DNA from: Atherix ibis
Lineage: Eukaryota; Arthropoda; Insecta; Diptera; Athericidae
Reading direction: 5' to 3'
Length of the DNA: 64,000 bases
Assembly (NCBI GenBank): GCA_958298945.1
Contig: OY282610.1
Coordinates: 30,330,167 to 30,394,166 of the forward strand
Made by a program: the position numbers and the translations under genes. The notes beneath the pieces were generated by a model. The model was not told where the DNA came from. It saw only the letters and a list, made by a program, of their open reading frames with translations, and ran no database searches. Below are positions 11,910 through 23,399 of this stretch, piece after piece. Numbering within the stretch: the first letter of the stretch is position 1; each line of letters opens with the position of its first letter.

Positions 11910-14097
11910 GTGAGTAAAATTCAAGAACTTTTAGAGGCCATATTATTTTATTTTTTTTAAATTAAAATATTATTTGAAATGACATAAAAAAAAAGTATTT
12001 TTTCTTTATTAAAAAAAAATTGTCGTACTGTTTAAATTTCCGAAGCATTTTTAATATGACCGTAGCTCTCAATCTGTTTGCATATAGTTTGTTTGCAGTT
12101 TTCATATTAAATAATTTTTTTTTTTTGAAAATTACTTAAAATATTTTATTTTAGATTTAAAATAATTCTAGTTGGAGTTTTTTTTAAGTGTATTATATTT
12201 TTTTTTTGCCTCTATAACTATAGAAATAATAGTATTAAAAAAAATTTTTGTTGAATAATCAATACGAATTAATGAGAAAATTTTCAATGTGGTGAAAGTA
12301 CTTAAATGAATATTGTCGAAAAAGAACTAAAAATGGCGAATAGTTTCTCGTAATGGTAAATCTTGAATTTGGAAAATCTTTTATTGCAATCAATGACAAT
12401 TCCTATGGAATGATAAAAATATCTAATTGGATACTGTACAGATAGTATTGTAGTATGCTGAGAAAGTGATAATTTGTTTCAGAGATACACACGTGGTATT
12501 TTTTTTTTATAGAATTTGATTTGTGTTTGCGAATTTATGTGCGATTTTACGACCGCAAAGCTGTAGTTATTTTCGGCTGTTAACAGTCAATAAAGTGATT
12601 GTAATATTCGTCTTACTGACTATAAATGGCTAAGATGATGGTAAGAGTTTCCTTTCTTTTATAATTTTTTTTCTTTCATTTTTGCCTCTTTTATATGTGA
12701 ACCACTTCAATAGCTTTCGTTCTTTGTGACGGCAATACAATCGATTTGTTATATTCATTTGTTCCTTGTTTTTACTACACGCTATTTGCTTTATCCTTAT
12801 TAGTATTGCCAATACTAAAGAATATACATAATATGTTATTAAGGATTTTATACTAGTCTTATGTAAAAAGTTTTTATTTGTATTAATCTTCATATATTAT
12901 CATATTTGTATATTTATATTCTTTTTATAGATATTGTTTTTTGGGATATTTATTTTAAAAAAAATATTTGTAAAATAAAGTTTAGAGTAAAATCCACATT
13001 TATTTTGCAAGAGTTTAAAAAAGAGGATATTAATTAATAAGATAGAGTACTAATTTTAATAAAATTTTAATAAGTATACGCATAAGTTATTATAAAAAAA
13101 AAATTTCAATAAATAATTTTCTGTACCGTTTTTTTTATTTCAATTTTTTTAATCATAACCGAGGACATTTCATACAAATTTGCATCTAGAAAACTGTGTG
13201 TTAACCTTTGACGTGAACGGCTAAATTTCACTAGTACAATAACAATTTATTAGTATAAGGACTTTATGTGATTAAGTTTTATGTCTTTTATAGAAATCCT
13301 TTTATAAGAAAGATGATAAAGAGATTTAAAAGCTTTACAATAAAAATACACTCACTTAAAATTGATTTGAAATAAGAACTTTATTATTCCAGTCAATGGA
13401 ATAATAAAGGAAAACAAAAGAACAAATTAGTAAATTTTTAAATTTAAGTAAATAGTTGCATTCAATTAAAATAATAATATTCGATCTATTTGGTATTCAT
13501 ATAAAAAATAGTAACTTTACAATGCGAAAGAGATATTGGTCTGAAAGAAATAATAGTACTATCGGTTTTCCAGTACGGCAAATCTTTTGAATAACTGAGT
13601 AAAGTCTTCTAAGGTAAAAAGATCCTTAGACAAAAGTAATTCACCAAGAAAAGTTCTAAAGGACCTCGATATGGGAGACATGTATTGGTCGCTATTAGGC
13701 CGATCATATTACTATAACCGACTCCCTTATTTGATGCTTTTTGATAATTATCATCATCTAATGCCCATCTTAGTAATGTAAGCCATATATACTAATAATC
13801 CTGCATACTAAATTTTTTTTCCTTTTGATTCTACTTTTATTTTGAACTACCTTGAAGCCCTTGCAGGATTTGGATTTGTGTTCATTTCTTTCAAGGCCAC
13901 TTCTCATGGTAGCGACAAGTTTTCATTTAGAATTATTGAAGAGGCACAGACAAAATTTCTTTTAAAAGGATTGAAGAGACATCTTCATTATTCCATGACC
14001 AGATTATCAGCCTCTTCAATGTTATATTGAAAAAGTCTATATTTCCATACTGTTAGCAAAAAGCAGTAATGATTTCATTGCCTAAATGACATATTAT
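11910..14097. other. AT-rich non-coding DNA
   Basis: No supported gene. The minus-strand frame at 12630-12893 and other short frames are Lys/Ile/Asn-rich and overlap nothing conserved. If the micro-exon just upstream is real, this would be intron. Confidence 0.55.
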
Positions 14098-15512
14098 AAC
14101 TGCTTCTGCCAATGATTTCAGACCAATTTCTCTATTGCCTTGCATTTATAAGATTCTGAAAAAGATTCTCCCCCAAAAAGCTCAACCTCCATTAATATGC
14201 TTTTGCAATCTTATATGTGTAGAAGAACTTTTACTGTCCGATCAAATGGTTATTTTTCTTTGAAACGTATAACCAAAAATGGTATTCCGCAGGGACCTCC
14301 TCTTTCCACAATCCTCTTTAATATACAATATATATCCACTCTTTATATTGTATCTTTTCATTCTAATTGCTTTTGATTTTACCGACGATACTCTCTCCAT
14401 AGCACGCAATTGAATTTCCTTTCTTAGGGATTAGTACGGTTGCAGTAATTCCTACTAAAAACACTGTTAACCGAATCAATTCCATTTCAAATTTAGTAAG
14501 GATTTTGGTTAGCCGTAAATGTAAGGTCCTACAAAGTAAGGCTATCAGAGCCTCACTTAATATGCCACAATACCAGCAGCAAGGCTTAAGGTAGTTTAGG
14601 CAGAAGTTAACCATTGTATTAGACTGGCTAGTGTGGCATATACAATTTCACCGGTGGACTCACTAATTATCATATCACTCATTAAAAACATAATATGCAC
14701 CAATCTTTACAAAATAAATTCATCCTTCCTTCAATTAACGATCTCTCATATTGAAAGAGATTTATTCACCATCGTTCTAAACTTTCTTCCCTTTTTCTGA
14801 CTGGTAACTATGAATGAATGCAGAGTTGAGAGTATCTACATATCTGGATAGGTACAAAATGGTAAATACTAATTCGTCCTTCTATAGGAAACTTATCCTA
14901 GAGCTGTTGGACAGACTTTATTATAGCTCAATTATGTCGACGTTTTATACAGTTGTTGAAGATAGCTTCCACATCTTCGTATTATAATGAGCTCTTAGCA
15001 GTAGATAATGCAGTTTTTAACAATGGGAGGATGCTGCATTGAGTTTGATTTCAGATGATTAATTGAAGGGAGAAACTTTCCGTCGTACGGTGTTCATAGG
15101 AGTTCCTAGGTTAATACACCTGCTAGTTCATAGAAAGTCCTTATTTACCGGACATGTAGTGAAAGGTTTCTTTCGAAATAGTAGCCAACAATTGTCCAAC
15201 AAGTCCTTATCGGAAACTATCTTCTTCTCATCTGTCCATAGTATGACATACAACTTACTATCCATCATTTTTTCTAATAAAATTCCCTCGATTGTGAAGC
15301 TTTTATGTCGTTCAATATATTTTTTATTTTTTCATTTCTTAAAACAAAATAAAAAGGATCTTAAAAATTTAACCACCTCTTACTGATCCATTCAAATAAC
15401 CCAAGACCGATTCCATCTAATCCATATACTTATAGGTCGCCAAATGGCCTCTGTACCGTGACGCATGTCTCATATCCTAGGGACCTTAAATACAAACAAC
15501 AACAACAAAAAA
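14098..15512 (+). mobile_element. Non-LTR retrotransposon copy B (I-group)
   Basis: Starts within the reverse transcriptase fingers and ends with gggacctta plus a CAA-rich tail at about 15480-15510, the same 3' end as copies A, E and F. The RT part is internally deleted. The region after 14.5 kb shares stretches with copy F at 45.0 kb (for example ggttagccgtaaatgtaagg). Stops and frameshifts throughout. The RNase H region seen in copies A and C is not recognisable here. Confidence 0.8.
14111..14400 (+). pseudogene. Reverse transcriptase remnant of LINE copy B
   Basis: RT copies element RNA into DNA at a nicked target. The first block reads NDFRPISLLPCIYKILKKIL, the finger motif of non-LTR RTs. 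After an apparent deletion, RTFTVRSNGYFSLKR is followed by NGIPQGPPLSTILFN, the RT motif normally written GxPQGSPLSxxLFN. Further on, AFDFTDDTLSI is the catalytic FADD box with Ala replaced by Thr. The first catalytic Asp region between fingers and palm is missing, so the domain is non-functional. The GIPQGxPLS wording suits I-like clades better than Jockey. Confidence 0.82.
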
Positions 15513-17694
15513 AACACAAAAATTATAATATCATTTATGTTTTCGCAGAAGTTTTTTTTCGCTATTTATACATATTATTTATCCTGTTTACAGTATATTA
15601 ATTCTTCAGAAATATTTAAACAAAATAAACTATTTATAAAGAAAATATTATATCCGAAAATAAAGTACAAACAAAAAAATTTATATGAAGTTTATTAATT
15701 TTATATAATATATTTAGAAGGAAAAAAAAAACTTAAAAATCCTATATTTTTTAAATAAAGAAAAAAAAACTGAAAATATGGAAAAAAAGAAGTCACAAAA
15801 TAGCATTAAAGACTTCAAAAAACTTTTTTAACATAATCGTCATACTAATAAAATCTTTTTTTATAATAATCGAAAATATACAAATGTTATAGTTAGTAGA
15901 TTGGTATTTTTGTTTTTGCTTTTTTGTTTGTTGAAAACGTTTCTTTTTTAGTATTATATATTATCTTAATCAAAATGCTTTCTATTTTCTTATATTTATA
16001 AAATGTTCAAGTTACAAATAAAAAAACAATTGGTATAAAAATAAAAAAAATAAAAATATATCGAAAATAGAGAAGAGAAAACAAACTAAAAATATTAATA
16101 CACTTAGTATCCTCTTTGATCAGAAAATTCTAAGCCGATCAAAGGATCATATTTTCATTTTATTTGATGTTACAAGTCTCTTTGTCAGCAAATTTTTCCT
16201 TCATTTACCAATATTTTATTTATACAATATAAATAACAGTATATATATGCATATAAGGAGTAAATAAACAAACGAGTATGTATATTGTTTATTTAAGTTA
16301 ATTTCAAATCATAAGCTTTTCCCCTCTGTTTCCCTCTCTCTCTCTTAGCATTTTATTTGATTTTATTATACATATTCTATAAGTTATAAATAAAATAAAT
16401 ACTAAAAACAAAACAATATTTTCTATAAAATCCTATGTATTTGATCGTATAAATATAAGATCAAGGAAGAAAAACCGACCATGAAAATAATTAATAAGCT
16501 TAGAGAATATTAATAATATACAATACTATATCTTTATATCAATACAAAATTCTATATCCTTATTCAATATTAGCATACTAAATAATGATATTATTATGTT
16601 GTATTTTATTGTAATATCAGACAATGAAAATTTTACCTTCTTTTACGTATATTTATTATTAATTGATAAAAGTTTATACGTAAATAACGTAGCTAATTAC
16701 AATTCTATGTAAGTAACGGTAAGCTTTTAAAATGCCTACTTATAGAAGATTAACTTATAAAAGGGCATAATTTTTGAACATTAATAAATAATTTCATTTT
16801 ATTTTGATTCTTTTTTAACTTTATGAAATTTTTTTTTTTGCTACTCATTTATTATTTGTTTCATATTTCATTTAATTTTTATTTTATTCAATATAATATT
16901 GTTTTGTCAAATTTTATTTTATCTTTTATGAAAATATTAGTACTACACATAGATACATTTTTAGGTAATTACGAGTATTGATAACTTTTTCCTAACATTA
17001 CGGGTTGTTATGTTATGGCTGCCATTAATTGACGGTTGTTGGTTTTTAAATGATTTTGAAAATTAAAAATGATAATCTTGCGTAAATATGATATTTTGGA
17101 AAAATTATGTGTCCTGCGAACTTTTCGCGCAATTGAGTTAAAATTTTGTAGTGTTGAGTGGATTGTGGCGTGGTGTTGTTAAAGAGTTATACACTTTAAA
17201 TTCCGTTTTTGATAAAATTTTTATATTATTATATTGCTTAAGGCTTACTATTATATAAATAATAATACTACAGCATTTTTTATATGGCTGTCAGAAGACT
17301 TCTTCCAAGAAGCGGCCCTTTTGAAGTAATTTTTTAATGACGTTTTCCCGTTTTTTTTTGTAATAGTGGCAAAATTTGTTATTACTCGTATCTTGTAAAA
17401 ACGACATATAATCCAAATAAAAGTTCAGAACCAAAGAAATGGCTATTATACGGCTTGTGATTTATATTGTTTACTTGGAATTTATGGTAACGCATCTCCC
17501 ATCTTTATTTTCAAATAAAACTTCAGAGCAAAATACGTATCAGACTGTCACGTGTAGATTTTCAGAGCCCCATGTTACAGTTCTTTGCTTTTTGACGTAT
17601 ACAGCGAGCAAAAAAAAAGATCCTCATAATTTTTCGGATATTTTTTTTAAATATTATCCTTTTTTTGATAAATTTTATATAAAATTTGTTGATA
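15513..17694. other. AT-rich non-coding DNA
   Basis: Long A/T-rich tract with no recognisable gene. The frame at 17439-17708 runs into the Mos1-like element end and is not supported. A short poly-pyrimidine (CT) run lies near 16330-16347. Confidence 0.6.
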
Positions 17695-18937
17695 TACCAG
17701 AGGTATAAGCTTAAATCCGCTGTTTGGTCATAGATGGCGTGAGTGAGCTTTTTAAGCTACCATGGGCACGCCATACTTTTTTTTATGAGTTTGACATCTG
17801 TCAACATTAACCAAAGCACATTCTCAGCAATTTTGTACAACAACATACATTTTTCCTTTGATAATCATGTCTAGTTTTGTGCCAGAAAAAGAGCATATGC
17901 GGGAAGATTTGCTTTTCTGCTTCAATTTGAAGAAATCGGCTGCCGAATTGAATCGAATGCTTATGAAGGCCTATGGTGACAGTGTTTTATCGGAAACAAC
18001 GTGCCGAGACTGGTTTCGACGGTTCAAAGACGACAATTTTTACTCGTGGGACAAGAAGCGTGAAAATCGGCCTAGAAAGGTTGAGGACTATCAATTGCAA
18101 GCTCTTTTGGACGAAGACGACACCCAATCACAAAAAATGCTCGAGGAGCAATTGGGTAATACTCTACCAGCCATTGCCATACGTCTGAGTGCCATGGGGA
18201 AGATTGAAAAAATCGGAAAATGGGTGCCGCATGAATTGAACGTTAGGCAGATGGAGCGACGCCAAAACACGTGCGAAATCTTGCTCGCCAGAAAAAAAAG
18301 AAAGTCGTTCCTGCATCGGATTGTGAAAGGCGATGAAAAGTGGATATATTTCGAGAATCCTAAACGAAAGAAATCGTGGGTTGATACCGGCCAACCATCA
18401 ACATCTTCCCCAAGACCAAATCGCTTCGGACGGAAGACGATGCTGTGCGTTTGGTGGGATCAGCAGGGTATCGTCTTCTATGAGATGTTGAAACCTGGTG
18501 AAACTGTTAATACCTACCGCTACCACCAACAACTGATCAAATTGCACCGTGCTCTGCGTGAAAAAAGGATGGATTATCAACAAAGACATGATATCACACA
18601 CGTTCAAAATGGGAGGTGCTACCACGACAACGCACCATCGCACAACTGGGAGGTGCTATCCCACCCCGCTTGTTCACCAGACCTGGTCCATTCCGACTAC
18701 CACCTGTTTTCATCGATGGGCCACGCGCTCGCTGAGCAGCACTTCGATTCTTACGAAGACGTCCAAAAATGGCTTGATGAGGGGTTTGCCTCGAAAGAGA
18801 AGGAATTTTTTTGGCGTGGCATCCACAAATTGCCCGAAATGTGTAGCTAGCGTGGGCAAGTACTTTGAATTTTCTATGAAAAAAAACATGTGTTTTTTTT
18901 TACTAAAAAAAGCGAATTTGAGCTTATACATCTGGTA
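17695..18937 (+). mobile_element. Mos1-like mariner (mauritiana group)
   Basis: A 1.24-kb element flanked by TA with inverted ends: CCAGAGGTATAAGCTTAAAT at the left and CCAGATGTATAAGCTCAAAT as the complement of the right, 21 of 24 positions matching. CCAG..GTATAAG resembles the known ends of Mos1. The internal gene is unmistakably Mos1-like. Immediately beyond the right end lies a hairpin repeat (18962-19018) that is not part of the mariner. Confidence 0.92.
17867..18850 (+). pseudogene. Mos1-like transposase with destroyed DD34D spacing
   Basis: Starts at the ATG of MSSFVPEKE, matching the Mos1 N-terminus; the frame can be extended upstream only through a TTG. HTH regions, GKWVPHELN-RQMERR linker, KGDEKWIYF (first Asp), KTMLCVWWDQ and YHDNAPSH (second Asp) are all present. 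About 12 residues between NAPSH and NWEVLSHP are missing and a short foreign stretch (about DITHVQNGRCY) precedes HDN. Only 22 residues separate the second Asp from the Asp of HSDYHLF, where 34 are normal, and PDLAPSD reads PDLVHSD. The C-terminus is also lost to a deletion just after HKLPE: the final KCVASVGKYFE is still readable in another frame. The long open frame is thus deceptive; catalysis is very unlikely. Confidence 0.9.
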
Positions 18938-18961
18938 TATGTAAAAAAAAGTCTAATAATC

Positions 18962-19052
18962 CTCATAGATGGCGTTAGTTTCCATTCCTTTCCAATGAAA
19001 ACTAACGCCATCTATGAGAATTAAATGAACTGTATGACAAATAATGTTCGTA
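18962..19052. repeat. Perfect 20-bp hairpin plus a dispersed repeat
   Basis: CTCATAGATGGCGTTAGTTT at 18962-18981 is repeated as an exact inverted copy at 18999-19018, with a 17-bp loop. The right arm and the following 35 bp recur at 25505-25560 with few mismatches. A shorter version (tcatagatggcgt) occurs inside the Mos1-like 5' end near 17729. It may be the joined ends of a small inverted-repeat element. Confidence 0.8.
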
Positions 19053-20260
19053 AGTGTTTCATCACAAATATCGAATATTTCTGTAATCGAGTGGGTGATA
19101 TTCAAATATCTCTTGACTTATGAATTCGTATTACAGTTGTTGAACAGCTGTCAGTTTGCTGAATTTCAGTAATGCCATATGCAAAAACGTACAATATTAT
19201 TTTAACAGTATTAATATTAATAAATATCAAATTTCAATATTTTACTATTTGTATTATTAGACTTTTTCTAAATTAATTATTATTTCATGGTATAAATCTT
19301 ATTTTTCCCATATTTTTTAAATTAAAAAAAAAAAAACATAATTTTTATGAAGAAGAAAAAAACACTGACGAACAGGAATTGTTGCTGTTAGCATTTAAAT
19401 GATTCTCTTTTTCTATCAAATTTAATTCAGCAAAAAATACAAATCACTTTGATTTTGTTCCTTTAATTTCAATTCTTATCACTTACTTATACAAAACCTT
19501 AGCACAGATTGAATTTGGTCGTGTGTGCTGCTTTTTACTTTTATTACAATGGAAAATATTCTAGTCGCCATTTTAGGACTAGGACTGTAATAATTTTTCG
19601 CAGTGCTTATGGTGGAATATTGTCCTTTTTTCCTTTCCATTTTGCAGTTTCATACATCTGTATTAAGAAATATAGTAGCCAAGTATATATGTACAAAGAT
19701 TTTCTGTTGTTGTTGGCTAAGTTTTTTGCATCCTTCATACGCACGTACGCATGGAAGATGAAAATATTAGGGTAATGTCCATTGAAGTGATTTTATATTT
19801 GAGGGGTTCTAGTGTCTATTTACGTTCTTTATTTTTTTTTGTTCTTAGCCGAAAATTCAGAAGCTTAAGATAGGCTATATTTCTTGCATCTATCCTCATT
19901 TTTATTATTTAGGATTCGGTGGTTTTTTTTCTTTGGCAATATAATTTTCTATCCTTCATACCACGATCTATTTATCTCGTTTTGACGCAGTTTTCATTTT
20001 TTTGTGGAAGTTCCTTTGCTTTTGGTATTTCACGTCATCACCATCAGGACCATCAGCATCATCATCATCATCTTATGACCATCGTACTTGGAGTTTTTTT
20101 TTCCTTTTTTTCATTTTCATTTTTTTTTTTTGTGTATAAATACATATATACATATGTGTATGTATATATATATGTTATTTATATATTTTATTTCATTTAT
20201 GGCTGGTTTCTTCTTCTTCTTTTTTTTTTTTGGTTTATATTTTTTTCATGGCTTCTTTTC

Positions 20261-20293
<33 letters not shown>

Positions 20294-22084
20294 TTTTGTG
20301 CCCTTCAAAAAGTGCTCTTTGTATTTATTTATATATGAATATAAGAGCTGATGGCCCACATGTGTGGTAAACGAATGATGGCTGAATGTAAATGGTATTA
20401 GGAAAGACTTTGCCTTTTGCGATTTAACTATACGAGTACGCTTCATGATACTGTTCGAGTATCAGTCGTAAACGCTGAAGAAAGAAGTACTATATTCTCT
20501 ACCGATAGACTACCTACTATATAGTGACCATCCAAGGTCTCTTAATGTAATTTCATTCCTTATCGTTCGTATTTGCCGCTTTAGTACAATATAATGCTTT
20601 TGTGTAGCTGTCGTTATAAGTTATTGCTGTTTGTGGCTGATTTTTATTTCATCACAACCTTATTTGGAATGAATTGTTAAAGAATAGAAGCGGAAATTTC
20701 AGTATGGCTACAGCGACTTGGGTAGCTTTAGATTCTTTTGAATATGGAGCGGTGGCATTGACGGATCCATGCAAAGGTCTTCAAAGTTGCTGATGTCTAT
20801 GATGCTCCATACAATGAACCTTGTGCTCCACATCAACCCGTATAAGCTATCATACCAGCCAATACCAACAACAAATTTTATTGTATGAATCAAAAAATAG
20901 CAAGAAAGAGCTACCCATCCTGTTCCGTTGCCTTTCTCTTAGGTTCAGCCATCCGTTCAGCCATTCACCCATAGACCTAAATATATACCCGTCCATCCAT
21001 CTATCCATACCAATGTATTTTCAAGTTGGACAACATTACAAGGAATGTTGCATGACATAGGCCTACGGATCCATCCTCTCCAATACAATATGATCCTTCT
21101 TTAATAAACTCAGCACCTACAAATAGGCCCATTCAAACTTGAATACACATACACACTCTTACATACTCTCCCCCACTTCAATATTCATATTAGACTTTGT
21201 ACCTACCTCTACACTTATCATTATTATTACGAGTGTATGTATATTTTTACATGTACCAGAAAAGTGACAAGAAAAAGTGAACTAAGCGATTTTTCAGATA
21301 CTCTAATATGTCTTCAGCTTTTGCTGAGGGTGTTCTTATGCTTTTGATCGATTGATTATATAGAATGGAAAGCATTTTTCTTGACTTTATTCTATGCGTT
21401 ATACATTTGGTCCTTAGATTTTCACATTAAAGAGATTTCGTTCAAGTCCTTTTCTAATGTATGTCACCCCTCCCTTAAACAGTATTTGCTTTATTTTTTA
21501 ATAGCAAAGTCATATTTTTCAGTTTTTACTTTTTGGAAATTTAATGCATTACTTTTGTGTTAGTTTAATTTTTAATTTTGAAATTTCAGTGATTTTCATT
21601 TGGGATTTTTATTTAGCTCTTTAAGTTAATTCATCAAAATAAAATAACAAAATGGTTTTTTTTTTTATTATATTTTTAATTGAAAAACTTCTGGAAATTC
21701 GAAATTTTAGAGACCAGAAGAAAGTATTAATTTTTCTTGATTTCAAAATACAAAAACCAAAATTATCGTTTCATAAACATTTATCGAATGTCCTTTTATA
21801 CATAATAATTTACAGTGGGAAAAAATGATTATTTATAAGGAAAACGTGAAAAAATATTAATGGCACAATTTAAATATGGAAAATTAATTATCTGCAATAT
21901 GTATAATGGATATTTCTTATTTTACATATTAATAATATTGATCAAAAATTTGTAATCATAAAATTAACAAACAAAAAAACTTTATAAAAATTTTAATAAC
22001 CATGGACATGATAAATTTCTACTTATCTTAAGATTTGTATTCTGTAAGCAGGTAAAATTGCTGAAATCAGAATTTTTAATGCTA
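19053..22084. other. Non-coding DNA with microsatellites
   Basis: Mostly AT-rich. The plus-strand frames at 19919-20351 are translated simple repeats (poly-T as Phe, TTA as Ile/Leu) and not genes. A CCAT/CATC-rich stretch at about 20945-21010 is the complement in type of the GATG tract at 34 kb. No exon or transposon domain recognised. Confidence 0.55.
20036..20294. repeat. (CAT)n and (TTA)n microsatellites
   Basis: An imperfect CAT/CAC repeat at 20036-20074 is followed by T-rich DNA with TATATG stretches and then a near-perfect (TTA)n tract at 20262-20294 of about eleven units. Confidence 0.9.
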
Positions 22085-22345
22085 AAATCAGAATTTGTAA
22101 ATAAAATCAAAATTAGTAAAGCAGGCACCATTCAAGGGGTCGCGGGTTTAAATCCCACTGAGCCATGGTCCTACGCTAATTGTCAAAAACCACTTTTCTC
22201 TAGAGGTTTGCAGTCAACAATCGAAAGAGGTTAACTGCACCGTCTACTAGGAGCTTACATTCATACTTGTGCTTCAAGTTTCAGAGGGATTAACTTATAA
22301 GCTTCGTATAGGAAAATTCCGCACTGTTGCCAAATAACTCTCAGT
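22085..22345 (+). mobile_element. Candidate tRNA-derived SINE
   Basis: GGGTTTAAATCCC at about 22145 fits the T-arm and B-box of RNA polymerase III promoters (GGTTTAAATCC against GGTTCRANTCC, one mismatch). Upstream, ttagtaaagcaggc resembles a D-arm with a decayed A-box. No complete tRNA fold is visible. A tail of about 200 bp follows, ending with ttgccaaataactctcagtt, and this tail recurs at 55.56-55.63 kb. Head-plus-body structure and a second partial copy suggest a SINE; a LINE 3' end is an alternative. Confidence 0.4.
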
Positions 22346-22519
22346 TATATCAGTCTCATTACATTGTTGCCATATTTCGCATATCACAAAATATTTCATG
22401 AAAAAAAGTGATAAATTCAAATACTCCAAAAAATCAGTAAAATGGAAATTTTCAATTTTAACTAGTTAGCATATCATTCCTTTGTTAAATCCACATCATT
22501 TTATCAAGTTTTAATATAT

Positions 22520-23399
22520 GAGGTCTGTTCAAAAAGTATCGTGAATTTTGAATTTCCGCGGGTTACAAATGTTCGATTTTCGATTTTCTGTGGTGTTATG
22601 TTGGTACTCATATCTCTCACTTATGCCGACAAGTTTGCCCATTTTGAATGTTCAATTCGTGTTCGATTTTTGGCCATTCCAAAAAATGGATTGAAGAATC
22701 TGTTTCGGGAACAATAAAAAGTCACAGGAGACCAGATCTGGGGAATGCGGTGGCTGCTGCAGTATTAGTATGTTGTTGTTGGCCAAAAATTCGCGCACAA
22801 GCAACGATGCTTGAGCAGGGGCGTTATCATGGTGCAAAAACCAATTTTTGTTCTTTCACAAATCCGGGCGTTTCTGGCGGATTGCTTCCCGCAACTTGCG
22901 CATAACTTGCAGGTAATATTCCTTCTTGATGGTTCTACCCTGTGGCAAGAACTCATGATGCACCACGCTCCTGCAATTGAAGAAAACTGTAAGCAAAACC
23001 TTCACATTCGACCGAACTTGACGCACTTTTTTCGGTCTTGGCTCATGCGGCAGCTTTCATTATGATGATTGAGCTTTTGTCTTCACGTCATAACCATAAA
23101 TCCATGATTTGTCACCAGTTATGACCTTCTGGAGCAAATTTGGGTCATCGCGGACAGAGTCCAACAGCTCCTTAGCAATGTTAGTGCGATACTGTTTTTG
23201 GTCGAAAATGGGCAAAAATCGAAGACGAGGCAAAACACGTACAAGCATATGTTAAAAATTAACTGAACATTCATAATGGTCGAACTTGTCGGCATAAGTG
23301 AGAGATATGAGTACCAATATAACGCCACAAAAAAAATCGAAGATCGAATATACGTAACCCGCTGAAATTCAAAATTCTCGATACTTTTTAAACAGACCT
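22520..23399 (-). mobile_element. Truncated mariner with 130-bp inverted ends
   Basis: Both ends begin AGGTCTGTT(C/T)AAAAAGTATC. The inverted similarity continues for about 130 bp, far past the usual 30 bp, through a shared core tactcatatctctcacttat. Inside lies only the middle of a mariner transposase. The simplest reading is that the 3' part of the element, including the end of the gene, was replaced by an inverted copy of its 5' end, leaving a fold-back. A TA duplication at the borders is not clear. Confidence 0.85.
22690..23240 (-). pseudogene. Mariner transposase catalytic-domain remnant
   Basis: Reading the minus strand: LPIFDQKQYRTNIAKELLD, then VITGDKSWIYGYD (first Asp kept; the usual Glu after it is Lys), KVLLTVFFNCRSVVHHEFLP, IRQKRPDL-stop-KN where a Trp codon is TAG/TGA, FLHHDNAPAQASLLVREFL (second Asp) and PPHSPDLVSCDFLLFPK (third Asp). 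At least two more in-frame stops follow TKAQSS. The HTH half and everything after FLFPK are absent. The wording HHEFLPQG and FLHHDNAPA is typical of an animal mariner group distinct from Mos1 and from M1-M3. Confidence 0.88.

Noticed and set aside
12588..12641. Possible exon ending at AAGATG|GTAAGA
   Set aside because: The acceptor is weak, composition equals the background and no frame stands out.
19919..20351. Two overlapping open frames with apparent hydrophobic, membrane-like stretches
   Set aside because: They are translations of poly-T, TTA and CAT simple repeats; the Phe/Ile/Leu runs are compositional.
22120..22175. Functional tRNA gene
   Set aside because: Only the T-arm/B-box is well formed; no anticodon arm or acceptor stem pairing can be built.
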